Shown one piece after another: positions 8,783-17,928 of a stretch of 64,000 bases of DNA. The translations under genes and the position numbers were made by a program. Below the pieces are notes generated by a model, which saw only the letters and a list, made by a program, of their open reading frames with translations, was not told the origin of the DNA and searched no databases. Within the stretch, counting starts at the first letter, position 1. Each line of letters begins with the position of its first letter. The stretch is from Streptomyces sp. f51 (GTDB lineage: Bacteria; Actinomycetota; Actinomycetes; Streptomycetales; Streptomycetaceae), in NCBI RefSeq assembly GCF_037940415.1, contig NZ_CP149798.1:5737001-5801000 (forward strand). Reading direction: 5' to 3'.

Positions 8783-9475
8783 ATGCGTATTCCGGCGCAC
8801 TCGGTGTGCACGGCGATCCGTGACGACATCGTCGCGGGTGTCTACGAGCGCGGCGGCCGCCTCACCGAGGAACTGCTCGCGCGGCGCTACGGCGTCTCGC
8901 GCGTCCCCGTGCGCGAGGCCCTGCGCACCCTGGAGGCCGAGGGCTTCGTGGTCACCCGTCGGCACGCGGGCGCCTGTGTCGCGGAGCCCACCGAGCAGGA
9001 GGCCGCGGACCTCCTGGAGATGCGCATGCTGCTGGAGCCGCTGGGTGCCGCGCGGGCCGCGCAGCGGCGCACGGAGGCTCACCTCAAGGTGCTGCGCGGC
9101 CTGGTCAGGCTGGGCCAGGAGCGCTCCAGGCGGGGCAACAGCGAGGATCTGCGCTCGCTGGGCGGCTGGTTCCACGAGACGCTCGCCCAGGCGTCCGGCA
9201 GTTCCGCGCTCACCTCCACGCTCTCGCAGTTGCGCCACAAGATCGCCTGGATGTACTCGGTGGACGCGCCGGCCGACCCGGCGGAGTCCTGGGCGGAGCA
9301 CGGCGGCATCGTGGACGCCGTCGCCCGCGGCGACAGCGAGCGGGCCCGCGCGATCACGGCCCTGCACACCGAGCGCGCCATGGCCGCGCACCGGCTCCGG
9401 TTTCCCGGCGCCGAACGGCCGGACCGTGTGAGGAGTTCGCAACATCCCGTAAACATGACGGGCCTGCGTCATTAA
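8783..9475 (+). CDS. GntR-family transcriptional regulator (FadR/VanR-like)
   Basis: This 230-aa DNA-binding protein has an N-terminal winged helix (residues about 8-70) with the typical GntR segment LTEELLARRYGVSRVPVREALRTLE in its first 60 residues. It then has an all-helical FCD-like effector domain ending near residue 200 (HGGIVDAVARGDSERARA). The start is fixed by GGAGGT seven bases before the ATG. It is transcribed alone, between the M23 gene and the convergent ptsH. The effector is unknown. The AT-rich stretch 8670-8760 upstream may contain its own operator, but I cannot define a palindrome there. Confidence 0.88.
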   Translation: MRIPAHSVCTAIRDDIVAGVYERGGRLTEELLARRYGVSRVPVREALRTLEAEGFVVTRRHAGACVAEPTEQEAADLLEMRMLLEPLGAARAAQRRTEAHLKVLRGLVRLGQERSRRGNSEDLRSLGGWFHETLAQASGSSALTSTLSQLRHKIAWMYSVDAPADPAESWAEHGGIVDAVARGDSERARAITALHTERAMAAHRLRFPGAERPDRVRSSQHPVNMTGLRH

Positions 9476-9630
9476 CACGGGCGCCGTATACAAAGAGGGA
9501 TATTCGGTGGGGGCTCATTTCTGATGCCCTTTTATTCGTGTGTCCGGAATTATCGTGCACGCCATTCCTGCGGCCCTGCCGCGAAGGCGGTGCGGGGTGC
9601 CCGGAGAATTTCCGGGCGACGTACGGAAAA

Positions 9631-9673
9631 CGGCTGAGCCGCGCCCCCGGTCAAGGGGGGCGCGGCTCAGCCG
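9631..9673. terminator. Bidirectional terminator between GntR gene and ptsH
   Basis: The arms 9631-9648 and 9656-9673 pair over 18 bp. On the minus strand the hairpin is followed by TTTTCC, so it works best for ptsH. A second, shorter hairpin (9599-9605 with 9611-9617) may serve the GntR gene. Confidence 0.8.
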
Positions 9674-9696
9674 TGTGTCCTGACCCGGAGGACGCC

Positions 9697-9978
9697 TCAG
9701 ACGGTCTCGGGGAGCTCGTCGAGCCCCTCGGCGACCAGCTTCGCCAGACGGTCGAGGGCGATGTCCGCGCCCTCGGCGTCCGACGCGAGGACGATCTCCT
9801 CGCCGCCCTGGGCGCCGAGCCCGAGGACCGCGAGCATGGAGGCCGCATTGACGGGGTTGCCGTCGGCCTTGGCGATCGTCACGGGGATGCCGGAGGCCGT
9901 GGTGGCCCGGACGAAGATGGAGGCGGGGCGGGCGTGGAGGCCCTCGGTCCAGCCGACGTTGACGCGGCGCTCAGCCAT
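9697..9978 (-). CDS. ptsH: Phosphocarrier protein HPr of the sugar phosphotransferase system
   Basis: This 93-aa protein relays phosphate from enzyme I to sugar-specific IIA components. The active-site His15 is in GLHARPAS, at exactly the position conserved in HPr. Ser47 in NAASMLAVL corresponds to the regulatory serine (Ser46) of Gram-positive HPr; whether it is phosphorylated in Streptomyces is not shown by the sequence. GAAGGG precedes the ATG. It is transcribed divergently from the PatA-like gene and ends in a strong hairpin. No other PTS gene is nearby, as is known for the isolated ptsH of Streptomyces. Confidence 0.96.
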   Translation of the reverse strand: MAERRVNVGWTEGLHARPASIFVRATTASGIPVTIAKADGNPVNAASMLAVLGLGAQGGEEIVLASDAEGADIALDRLAKLVAEGLDELPETV

Positions 9979-10189
9979 GTGATGCTGCCCTTCGGGGGTT
10001 CAGGGTTGTCTAGACCAGTGTTCCATATCGTGAGGCGTGCCCGGACGATCCCGGGGACCCGCCCCGCCCCGGTGCCGGTCCCCGGGCGGGCCGGCCTCGC
10101 CGGCGCGGCGGGATTTCGGGGCCGTACCCAGGCCCGCTGCGACGTCCGTCACCCTCAGACTGCCTCGCGCCGTTGTCGTACGCCAGCCG

Positions 10190-10195
10190 TACTCT
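10190..10195 (+). promoter_or_regulatory. -10 element of a probable leaderless transcript (patA)
   Basis: TACTCT lies seven bases before the ATG at 10203, and no Shine-Dalgarno sequence is present. This is the usual arrangement of leaderless Streptomyces mRNAs. Confidence 0.5.
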
Positions 10196-10202
10196 GGGGC
10201 CC

Positions 10203-13031
10203 ATGCAGACCTCGTCGGACCGGCACGAGTACCCAGCCCACTGGGAGGCCGACGTGGTGCTGCGCGACGGCGGCACCGCGCGGATCAGGCCCATCACCGT
10301 CGACGACGCCGAACGCCTGGTCAGCTTCTACGAGCAGGTCTCCGAGGAGTCGAAGTACTACCGCTTCTTCGCGCCCTACCCGCGGCTGTCCGCCAAGGAC
10401 GTCCACCGCTTCACCCACCACGACTTCGTGGACCGGGTGGGCCTCGCCGCCACGGTCGGCGGAGAGTTCATCGCCACCGTGCGCTACGACCGGATCAACG
10501 CGGACGGCATGCCCGCCTCGGCGCCCGCCGACGAGGCCGAGGTCGCCTTCCTCGTCCAGGACGCCCACCAGGGCCGGGGCGTCGCCTCCGCGCTGCTCGA
10601 ACACATCGCCGCGGTCGCCCGCGAGCGTGACATCCGCCGCTTCGCCGCCGAGGTGCTGCCCGCCAACAACAAGATGATCAAGGTGTTCACGGACGCCGGA
10701 TACACCCAGAAGCGCAGCTTCGAGGACGGCGTCGTCCGCCTGGAGTTCGACCTCGAACCCACCGACCGGTCCGTGGCCGTGCAGCGCGCGCGGGAACAGC
10801 GCGCCGAGGCCCGCTCCGTCCAGCGGCTGCTGGCCCCCGGCTCGGTGGCCGTCATCGGCGCCGGGCGCACACCCGGCGGCGTCGGCCGCAGCGTCCTGGA
10901 CAACCTCCGGTCGGCCGGGTTCACCGGACGCCTGTACGCCGTCAACACGGCACTCCAGGACAAGGAACTCGACGGCGTCCCGGCCCACCGCTCCATCAGG
11001 GACATCGACGAGCCCGTGGACCTCGCCGTCGTCGCCGTGCCCGCCGAGCAGGTCCCCGAGGTCGTCACGGAATGCGGCGAACACGGCGTGCAGGGACTGG
11101 TGGTGGTCTCCGCCGGCTACGCGGAGAGCGGCCCCGAGGGACGCGAGCGCCAGCGTGAACTCGTACGGCACGCGCGCACGTACGGCATGCGCATCATCGG
11201 ACCCAACGCCTTCGGTGTGATCAACACCGCGCCCGACGTCCGGCTGAACGCCTCGCTCGCCCCCCAGATGCCCCGCCCCGGACGCATCGGCCTGTTCGCG
11301 CAGTCCGGCGCCATCGGCATCGCCCTGCTCTCCCGGCTGCACCGGCGCGGCGGCGGCGTCACCGGCGTCACCGGCGTGTCGACCTTCGTCTCCTCGGGGA
11401 ACCGGGCGGACGTCTCCGGCAACGACGTACTCCAGTACTGGTACGACGACCCGGACACCGACGTCGCCCTGATGTACCTCGAATCCATCGGCAACCCGCG
11501 CAAGTTCACCCGCCTCGCGCGGCGGACCGCGGCGGCGAAGCCGCTGGTCGTGGTCCAGGGAGCGCGGCACGGCGGGACCGCACCCCAGGGGCACGCCGTA
11601 CGGGCCACCCGGCTGCCTCACGCCACCGTGTCCGCGCTGCTGCGCCAGGCCGGAGTGATCCGCGTGGACACGATCACCGAACTCGTCGACGCGGGCCTGC
11701 TGCTGGCCCGCCAGCCGCTTCCCAGGGGACCGCGCGTGGCGATCCTCGGGAACTCCGAGTCGCTGGGTCTTCTCACGTACGACGCGTGCCTCGCCGAAGG
11801 CCTCAGGCCGCTGCCGCCGCGGGACCTGACCACGGCCGCCTCGGCGGAGGACTTCCACCGGGCCCTGTCGGCGGCACTCGCCGACGACGGCTGCGACGCC
11901 GTCGTCGTGACGGCCATCCCGGCTGTGGGGGAGACCTCGGCCGCCGACGCGGCACTCGCCGAGGCGCTGCGGTCCTCCGCCCTCGCGGCCCCGGCGAAAC
12001 CCGTCCTCGTCGTCCACGTCGAACTGGGCGGACTCGCCGAAGCCCTCTCCGCGGCGGCGAGCACCGCCCCGCCCGCCTCCGGAACGGCGCCGGGCGCGGC
12101 CCCCGGCGCCCGGTTCCACCCCTCGGACCGGTCGCCCGCGGCGGAGCGCGCCGAACCCGCGCCCGACACCCGGCTCATCCCCGCCTACCCCGCCGCCGAA
12201 CGCGCCGTCCGCGCCCTCGCCGAAGCCGTCAAGTACGCCCAGTGGCGGCTGGACGCGGGCGAGCCCGGCAAGGTCCCCGAGTACGAGGACATCGACGAGA
12301 AGGGGGCGGCCCGGCTGATCGACGACCTCCTCGCGCGCGGGGAGGGCCTGACCCTGGGAGGCGAACGGACGGCGGAACTGCTCGGGCGCTACGGCATCGA
12401 CGTGCACCGGTCCCTGCCCGCCCCCACGCCGGACGACGCCGTGGAAGCCGCGCGGACCATCGGATACCCCGTCGCACTGAAGACCACCGCCCCGCACCTG
12501 CGGCACCGCGCCGACCTCGGTGGCGTACGCCTGGACGTGGCGGACGAGGAACAGCTGCGCCGGGCGTACGCGGAACTGACCGAGCTGTTCGGACCGCCGA
12601 CCGTGCTGCGCCCGGTCGTGCAGGGGATGGCACCGCGCGGTGTCGACACGGTCGTCCGCGCGGTGATCGACCCGGCCGCCGGTGCGGTGCTCTCCTTCGG
12701 GCTCGCCGGAGCCGCCTCCGAACTGCTCGGGGACACCGCGCACCGCCTGGTCCCGGTCACCGACCGGGAGGCGGCCTCCCTGGTCAGGTCGATCAGGACG
12801 GCGCCCCTCCTGTTCGGCTGGCGGGGCTCCGCTCCGGTCGACACGGCGGCCCTCGAAGAACTGATGCTGCGCGTCTCCCGCCTGGTCGACGACCACCCGG
12901 AGGTCGTCGCGGTCTCGCTGGAGCCGGTCGTGGTCGCCCCGACCGGCGTGAGCGTGCTGGGCGCCACCGTACGGCTGGCCCGCGCTCCCCTCCGGGACGA
13001 CCTCGGCCCCCGGACCCTGCCCGTCGTCTGA
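10203..13031 (+). CDS. patA: Protein lysine acetyltransferase, GNAT fused to NDP-forming acyl-CoA synthetase module
   Basis: This 942-aa protein has an N-terminal GNAT domain (residues about 20-180, with the acetyl-CoA loop QGRGVASALLEH). This is followed by an NDP-forming acyl-CoA synthetase region: a CoA-binding Rossmann domain from about 210 (GSVAVIGAGRTPGGVGRSVL), succinyl-CoA-ligase-like domains (GPNAFGVIN; FAQSGAIGIALL), a Pro/Ala-rich linker near 620-660, and a C-terminal ATP-grasp domain from about 710. GNAT at the N-terminus is the arrangement known for PatA of S. lividans, which acetylates acetoacetyl-CoA synthetase; the enterobacterial Pat has the opposite order. It probably controls acyl-CoA ligases by lysine acetylation. 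The open frame extends 30 bases upstream, but the ATG fits a leaderless start. Confidence 0.85.
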   Translation: MQTSSDRHEYPAHWEADVVLRDGGTARIRPITVDDAERLVSFYEQVSEESKYYRFFAPYPRLSAKDVHRFTHHDFVDRVGLAATVGGEFIATVRYDRINADGMPASAPADEAEVAFLVQDAHQGRGVASALLEHIAAVARERDIRRFAAEVLPANNKMIKVFTDAGYTQKRSFEDGVVRLEFDLEPTDRSVAVQRAREQRAEARSVQRLLAPGSVAVIGAGRTPGGVGRSVLDNLRSAGFTGRLYAVNTALQDKELDGVPAHRSIRDIDEPVDLAVVAVPAEQVPEVVTECGEHGVQGLVVVSAGYAESGPEGRERQRELVRHARTYGMRIIGPNAFGVINTAPDVRLNASLAPQMPRPGRIGLFAQSGAIGIALLSRLHRRGGGVTGVTGVSTFVSSGNRADVSGNDVLQYWYDDPDTDVALMYLESIGNPRKFTRLARRTAAAKPLVVVQGARHGGTAPQGHAVRATRLPHATVSALLRQAGVIRVDTITELVDAGLLLARQPLPRGPRVAILGNSESLGLLTYDACLAEGLRPLPPRDLTTAASAEDFHRALSAALADDGCDAVVVTAIPAVGETSAADAALAEALRSSALAAPAKPVLVVHVELGGLAEALSAAASTAPPASGTAPGAAPGARFHPSDRSPAAERAEPAPDTRLIPAYPAAERAVRALAEAVKYAQWRLDAGEPGKVPEYEDIDEKGAARLIDDLLARGEGLTLGGERTAELLGRYGIDVHRSLPAPTPDDAVEAARTIGYPVALKTTAPHLRHRADLGGVRLDVADEEQLRRAYAELTELFGPPTVLRPVVQGMAPRGVDTVVRAVIDPAAGAVLSFGLAGAASELLGDTAHRLVPVTDREAASLVRSIRTAPLLFGWRGSAPVDTAALEELMLRVSRLVDDHPEVVAVSLEPVVVAPTGVSVLGATVRLARAPLRDDLGPRTLPVV

Positions 13032-13201
13032 GCCGGCCGGGACGTCACAGGAGCCGCGACGCCCCGGGACGCGGACGGGGGTGCCTCCGCGACGGCGGGC
13101 ACCCCTGCCGCGCCGCGTCGCACCGGGCACCCTGCGTGATGCGATCTGATCCGTCCACGACAGACCCACGCGAGCGGTGCCTCGCAGTCAGTGGGCCCCC
13201 G

Positions 13202-13207
13202 TAGGAT
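13202..13207 (+). promoter_or_regulatory. -10 element of a probable leaderless transcript (DUF5998)
   Basis: TAGGAT lies seven bases before the ATG at 13215, consistent with a transcript that begins at the start codon. Confidence 0.5.
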
Positions 13208-13214
13208 GGACGTC

Positions 13215-13802
13215 ATGGCCAAGACCAGTACGACGACCCAGGGGCTGCGAGCGGCGATCGAGCGCAGCGGCTACTACCCGGCCCTCGTGGCCGAGGCGGT
13301 GGAGGCCGCGATCGGCGGCGAGACCATCCGGTCGTACCTGGTCCACCAGGAGACGACGTTCGACGCGAACGAGGTCCGCCGGCACGTCACCGTGCTGGTC
13401 CTCACCGGCAACCGTTTCATCGTGAGCCACACCGACGAGCAGAACGCGGACACCACCTCCCCGACGCCCTACGCCACGACCTCGACGGAGTCGGTCAAGC
13501 TCGGCCGGATCTCCTCGGTCGTCGTCAGCCGCGTCGTCGCGAACCCCGAGTCGTACACGCCCGGCACGCTGCCCCGCGAAGTGGTCCTGACCATCGGCTG
13601 GGGCGCCGTCTCGCGCATCGACCTGGAGCCGGCCGCCTGCGGCGACCCCAACTGCGACGCCGACCACGGCTACACCGGCAACTCGACGGCCGACGACCTG
13701 AGCCTGCGGGTCAGCGAGGCCGGGGACGGCCCGGAGACGGTCCGCCAGGCCCTCGCCTTCGCGCAGTCCCTCTCCGAAGCGACCGCGGACGTCGCCCGCT
13801 GA
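13215..13802 (+). CDS. DUF5998 family protein
   Basis: This 195-aa protein of unknown function corresponds, as far as I recall, to the actinobacterial family DUF5998. It has a mixed alpha/beta pattern (LRAAIERSGYYPALV, TVLVLTGNRFIVSHTDE, VVLTIGWGAVSRIDLEP) and a short cysteine pair in CGDPNCDADHGY that could bind metal. There is no signal or membrane segment. Its stop overlaps the ATG of the phosphodiesterase gene by one base (TGATG), so the two are almost certainly co-translated, suggesting a joint task. ATG 13206 is an alternative start, but 13215 fits the leaderless promoter better. Confidence 0.75.
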   Translation: MAKTSTTTQGLRAAIERSGYYPALVAEAVEAAIGGETIRSYLVHQETTFDANEVRRHVTVLVLTGNRFIVSHTDEQNADTTSPTPYATTSTESVKLGRISSVVVSRVVANPESYTPGTLPREVVLTIGWGAVSRIDLEPAACGDPNCDADHGYTGNSTADDLSLRVSEAGDGPETVRQALAFAQSLSEATADVAR

Positions 13803-14989
13803 TGGCCCTGCCCACCTGGGACCACCCGGAACCGCTCGCCATCGGCTCCGCGCCCGTCCCCGAGTACGGCGCCGGTTCGCTGGCCGATCTGCTGCCCACC
13901 CTCGCCGCCGGCATGTCCGTGCCCGGCGCGACCGCCGTCATACCCGAACTGACCGCGGCCGACCGGAACTGCGTGTTCCTGATCGACGGTCTCGGCTGGG
14001 AGCAGCTCAGGGCCCACCCGCACGAGGCACCCTTCATGACCTCGCTCCTGGAGTCCTCGCGCGGCGGCACCGGACGTCCGATCACCGCCGGCTACCCGGC
14101 CACCACCGCGACCTCCCTCGCCTCGGTGGGCACCGGTCTGCCCCCGGGCGCCCACGGCCTGCCCGGCTACACGGCGCGCAACCCCGCCACCGGCGAGCTG
14201 ATGAACCAGCTCCGCTGGAACCCGTGGACCGATCCGCGAGCCTGGCAGCCCCACCCCACGATCTTCCAGCTGGCCGACGCGGCCGGTGTCCACACCGCCC
14301 AGGTCTCCTCGCCGACCTTCCAGAACACCCCGCTGACGAAGATCGCGCTGAGCGGCGGGACCTTCCACGGCAGGCTGTCGGGCGAGGAGCGCATGGACCT
14401 CGCCGCCGAGCAACTGGCCGCCGGCGACCGCTCCTTGGTCTACACGTACTACGCGGAGGTGGACGGCAAGGGCCACCGCTTCGGCGTCGACTCCGACCCC
14501 TGGCGCGGCCAGCTCATGTACGTCGACCGGCTGGTGCAGCGTCTCGCGGAGCAGCTCCCGCCGCGCACGGCGCTGTACGTCACCGCCGACCACGGCATGA
14601 TCGACATCCCGTTCGACGAGCAGCACCGCATCGACTTCGACGAGGACTGGGAGCTGCGCGCCGGGGTCGCCCTGCTGGGCGGCGAAGGCCGTGCCCGCCA
14701 CGTGTACGCGGTCCCGGGCGCCCAGGCGGACGTGCTGACCTGCTGGCGCGAGGTCCTCGGCGAGCAGTTCTGGGTCGCCTCCCGCGACGAGGCGATCGAC
14801 GCCGGCTGGTTCGGCCCGCGGGTCGACGAGCGGGTGTACCTCCGGCTGGGTGACGTCATCGCCGCCGCCCGGGACGATGTTCTGATCACCGCGTCCGAGC
14901 GGGAGCCGAAGGAGTCGCTGATGGTCGGCAACCACGGCTCCATGACCCCGGCCGAGCAGCTGGTGCCCCTCCTCCAAGTACGCTCCTGA
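13802..14989 (+). CDS. Alkaline-phosphatase-superfamily phosphodiesterase (nucleotide pyrophosphatase-like)
   Basis: This 395-aa protein carries the metal-binding landmarks of type I phosphodiesterases: NCVFLIDGLGWEQL (Asp), PATTATSLAS (Thr nucleophile region), a mid-protein Asp/His segment (EVDGKGHRFGVDS), TADHGMIDIP (Asp-His) and GNHGSMTP (His). Substrates in this family are phosphodiesters or pyrophosphates; none can be named here. No signal peptide is visible, so it is probably cytoplasmic. It is translationally coupled to the DUF5998 gene. The thymidine kinase gene follows after 40 bases and may share the transcript. Confidence 0.85.
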   Translation: MALPTWDHPEPLAIGSAPVPEYGAGSLADLLPTLAAGMSVPGATAVIPELTAADRNCVFLIDGLGWEQLRAHPHEAPFMTSLLESSRGGTGRPITAGYPATTATSLASVGTGLPPGAHGLPGYTARNPATGELMNQLRWNPWTDPRAWQPHPTIFQLADAAGVHTAQVSSPTFQNTPLTKIALSGGTFHGRLSGEERMDLAAEQLAAGDRSLVYTYYAEVDGKGHRFGVDSDPWRGQLMYVDRLVQRLAEQLPPRTALYVTADHGMIDIPFDEQHRIDFDEDWELRAGVALLGGEGRARHVYAVPGAQADVLTCWREVLGEQFWVASRDEAIDAGWFGPRVDERVYLRLGDVIAAARDDVLITASEREPKESLMVGNHGSMTPAEQLVPLLQVRS

Positions 14990-15029
14990 CATTCCCCCTT
15001 CCCTGTTGCCGAAAGGTGCTCAACTCCCC

Positions 15030-15677
15030 ATGCCCGAGCTGGTGTTCTTCTCCGGAACGATGGACTGCGGGAAGTCCACGCTGGCTCTCCAGATCGAGCA
15101 CAACCGCTCGGCGCGGGGTCTGCAAGGCATGATCTTCACCCGGGACGACCGGGCCGGCGAGGGCAAGCTCTCCTCGCGCCTGGGCCTCGTCACGGACGCG
15201 GTCGAGGTCGCGGACGACCAGGACCTGTACGCCTATCTGGTCGACCACCTCTCCAAGGGCGGCCGCGCGGACTACGTGATCGCGGACGAGGCCCAGTTCC
15301 TGGCCCCCGCGCAGATCGACCAACTGGCGCGCGTGGTGGACGACCTGGACGTCGACGTCTTCGCCTTCGGGATCACCACCGACTTCCGGTCCAAGCTCTT
15401 CCCCGGCTCCCAGCGCCTCGTGGAGCTGGCCGACCGGGTCGAGGTCCTCCAGGTCGAGGCCCTGTGCTGGTGCGGCGCCCGCGCCACCCACAACGCCCGC
15501 ACCGTGGGCGGCGAGATGGTCGTCGAGGGTGCCCAGGTCGTCGTCGGGGACGTCGACCAGCACGAGTCCATCGGCTACGAGGTCCTGTGCCGCCGGCACC
15601 ACAGGCGCCGTATGACAGCTGCCACGGCCCGCGCGAGCGCTCTGTCCCCTGACGTCCTGCCGATCGCCCCGGTCTGA
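15030..15677 (+). CDS. tdk: Thymidine kinase (type II)
   Basis: This 215-aa enzyme phosphorylates thymidine to dTMP in the salvage pathway. It has a P-loop GTMDCGKST (residues 9-17), the DEAQF motif (86-90, Glu87 as catalytic base), and a zinc-ribbon lasso with Cys146 and Cys148 plus Cys187 and His190. The substrate loop GYEVLC is present near the C-terminus, which then becomes basic and Ala-rich. The ATG is preceded by GAAAGG. It lies 40 bases after the phosphodiesterase gene, probably in the same operon. Confidence 0.93.
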   Translation: MPELVFFSGTMDCGKSTLALQIEHNRSARGLQGMIFTRDDRAGEGKLSSRLGLVTDAVEVADDQDLYAYLVDHLSKGGRADYVIADEAQFLAPAQIDQLARVVDDLDVDVFAFGITTDFRSKLFPGSQRLVELADRVEVLQVEALCWCGARATHNARTVGGEMVVEGAQVVVGDVDQHESIGYEVLCRRHHRRRMTAATARASALSPDVLPIAPV

Positions 15678-15768
15678 GACCTGTCCCGGGTGCGGACCTT
15701 GCTCCGGGAGCGACGCCTGTCCGGAGGAACGGCCCCTTTCCGGGGAGCCGCCCCTGGAGGCGCCCCGG

Positions 15769-16581
15769 TCAGGTGACCGCGTGGATCAGGGAGAAGACCG
15801 CGCCCTCCGGATCCGCCACCGTCGCCACGCGGCCGTGCGGGGAGTCGTGGGCCGCCCGGACGAGATGTCCGCCGAGTTCCCCGACCAGGCGGACGGTGTC
15901 GTCCAGTTCGGCGGCCTCGAAGTACGTCAGCCAGTGCGGGCCCCGGTCGCGCGGCAGGGCGTTCCCGACACCGTGGACCCCGGCCACCGGCCGGCCGTCG
16001 ATGTGCAGGGTCACGTAGTCGAAGTCGGCCGGGCCGGCCAGCTCCGGTTCGTAGCCGAAGACGCCTTGGTAGAACTTGACGACGCTCTCGGTGTCACGCG
16101 TCACCAGCTCGTTCCACACCGGGGTGCCCGGTACCCCGGTGATCTCCGCGCCGAGGTGGCCCAACCCCTGCCAGATGCCGAAGACGGCGCCCGTCGGGTC
16201 CGAGGCGAGCGCCAGCCGGCCGGCCTCGGCCGCGTCCAGCGGGCCCACGCCCACGGTTCCGCCGCTGTGACGTACGGTCTCGGCGCTCTGGTCCACGTCC
16301 GCCGAGGCGAAATAGGGCGTCCAGGCGATCGGCAGATGCCGGTCGGGCGGCAACTGGCCGACGCCGGCCACCTCCTGGCCGTCCAGCAGGGCCCGTGCGT
16401 ACGGGCCGAGCCGCGGTGGGCCCGGCTGGAACTCCCAGCCGAACAGTGCTCCGTAGAAGTCCTGGATCGCGGCCGTCTCGTGCGCCATCAGGCTCACCCA
16501 GCAGGGTGTCCCGGGCGTGTACCGAGCGTGCGTGGTGCCGTTCGGGCCGGCCGATTCGGCCGGTTCCCGTGCCTCGGTCAT
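15769..16581 (-). CDS. VOC-superfamily protein with two glyoxalase-like domains
   Basis: This 270-aa protein is two tandem glyoxalase/bleomycin-resistance folds: residues about 25-135 (PCWVSLMAHETAAIQDFYGALFGWEF) and about 150-265 (PVWNELVTRDTESVVKFYQGVFGYE). Each ends with DPxGAVF. Such proteins include dioxygenases, isomerases and drug-binding proteins, and the activity here cannot be assigned. The ATG at 16581 is used; a GTG two codons upstream is possible. It is convergent with tdk and divergent from the sulfurtransferase gene. Confidence 0.82.
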   Translation of the reverse strand: MTEAREPAESAGPNGTTHARYTPGTPCWVSLMAHETAAIQDFYGALFGWEFQPGPPRLGPYARALLDGQEVAGVGQLPPDRHLPIAWTPYFASADVDQSAETVRHSGGTVGVGPLDAAEAGRLALASDPTGAVFGIWQGLGHLGAEITGVPGTPVWNELVTRDTESVVKFYQGVFGYEPELAGPADFDYVTLHIDGRPVAGVHGVGNALPRDRGPHWLTYFEAAELDDTVRLVGELGGHLVRAAHDSPHGRVATVADPEGAVFSLIHAVT

Positions 16582-16902
16582 CGTCACTCTCTTCTCGGCC
16601 CCTCGCGGTGGCCGGTCACCTTCCGCCTGCGAACACGCGTGGTCGGTCGCGTGCGTGCGCGCCCCGTGCCGATGCCCGCACCACCGGTCACGCGTGTGTC
16701 CCTCCGGCGCCGCCGTCGGGCGGCACGCGGACGGAGGACGCCTGATCCGCCGTCGCTCGTCCGTCGCGGAACGACTGCCGTGTGGTGGCCATCAGTTGTA
16801 CAGCATGTGCCCGATCCCGTACGCCCGGTGATCGGACCTGCCCGGCGGAGCAGAGTAGCCGGACATGGACGAAGCGGCCACCCCGTGCGCAAGGATGGGG
16901 TC
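16582..16902. other. Divergent intergenic region, VOC protein / sulfurtransferase
   Basis: This 321-base gap should hold two promoters. It contains scattered CACGCGTG-like words but no clear operator, and no gene that I can support. Confidence 0.35.
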
Positions 16903-17730
16903 ATGAACGCCATCATCACGGCACCCGAACTGGCCAGTGACCTGGCGGGGCCGAACCCGCCGGTCCTGCTCGACGTCCGCTGGCAGTTGGGCGGTCCCAA
17001 CCTGCGCTCCGAGTACGAGAAGGCGCACATCCCCGGTGCCGTCTTCGTCGATCTGGATTCCGAACTCGCTGGTCCGGCCGGTGCGGAGGGCCGGCACCCG
17101 CTCCCCGATCCCGAGGTCTTCGGCGCGGCGATGCGAGCCGCGGGAGTGTCCGAGAACCGCGACGTCGTCGTGTACGACGGCGGGCAGGGCTGGGCCGCCG
17201 CGCGCGCCTGGTGGCTGCTGGGCTATTCGGGTCATCCGTCGGTACGCGTGCTTGACGGAGGGTTCGCCGCGTGGAGCGGACCGGTGTCCTCGGAGCTGCC
17301 CTCGCCGGCGCCCGGAGCGTTCGTGCCGAAGGCCGGCGCCCGTCCGCTGCTGGACGCGGACGGCGCGGCCGCGCTCGCCCGCACCGGGCTGCTCCTGGAC
17401 GCCCGCGCGGGGGAGCGGTACCGGGGCGAGGTCGAGCCCATCGATCCGGTCGGCGGCCACATCCCGGGTGCCGTGTCGGCGCCGACCGCCGGGAACGTCA
17501 CGGAGGACGGGCGGTTCCTGCCGGCGGCCGAACTCGCCGACCGCTTCAAGTCCTTCGGCGTGACACCGGCGTCCGAGGTGGGCGTCTACTGCGGCTCCGG
17601 GGTCTCGGGCGCGCATGAGGTGCTGGCCCTCGCCGTGGCGGGCGTTCCCGCCGCGCTGTACGTGGGTTCGTGGTCGGAGTGGTCCCAGGCCGGAGACCGC
17701 CCCGTCGCGGTGGGTCCCGATCCGCAGTGA
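16903..17730 (+). CDS. Thiosulfate/3-mercaptopyruvate sulfurtransferase (two rhodanese domains)
   Basis: This 275-aa protein moves sulfane sulfur from thiosulfate or 3-mercaptopyruvate to a thiophilic acceptor. The first rhodanese domain (1-125) is structural (DVRWQLGG, HIPGAVFVDLD). The second (145-270) carries the active-site Cys230 in the loop YCGSGVSG, a six-residue loop of the mercaptopyruvate/thiosulfate class. The long open frame begins far upstream at 15781, but that part is the antisense of the VOC gene. The start is set by AAGGA seven bases before the ATG and by the family alignment. It converges on sepH. Confidence 0.9.
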   Translation: MNAIITAPELASDLAGPNPPVLLDVRWQLGGPNLRSEYEKAHIPGAVFVDLDSELAGPAGAEGRHPLPDPEVFGAAMRAAGVSENRDVVVYDGGQGWAAARAWWLLGYSGHPSVRVLDGGFAAWSGPVSSELPSPAPGAFVPKAGARPLLDADGAAALARTGLLLDARAGERYRGEVEPIDPVGGHIPGAVSAPTAGNVTEDGRFLPAAELADRFKSFGVTPASEVGVYCGSGVSGAHEVLALAVAGVPAALYVGSWSEWSQAGDRPVAVGPDPQ

Positions 17731-17875
17731 CGCCAGCGCCGACGCCCTCGGTGCCGGACCTGGTGGCACCGGCCTCGGCGCCCCTGGGGCACCGGCCGTG
17801 GTGACGTCCGCGGTGTCGGCCCCGGTGGCGACGGCCTCGGCGACACCGGGGCACCGGGCGCGGTGACACCCGTGC

Positions 17876-17920
17876 ACGGCGGAGGGGCCCACACCGGATC
17901 GGTGTGGGCCCCTCCGCCGT
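17876..17920. terminator. Bidirectional terminator between sulfurtransferase gene and sepH
   Basis: A 20-bp perfect stem (17876-17895 with 17901-17920) has a five-base loop. It ends eight bases after the sepH stop on the minus strand and serves both convergent genes. Confidence 0.88.
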
Positions 17921-17928
17921 GGATCGGG

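Noticed and set aside
15781..16902. Upstream extension of the sulfurtransferase frame
   Set aside because: It is the antisense of the VOC gene; a proper ribosome site and the conserved N-terminus are at 16903.
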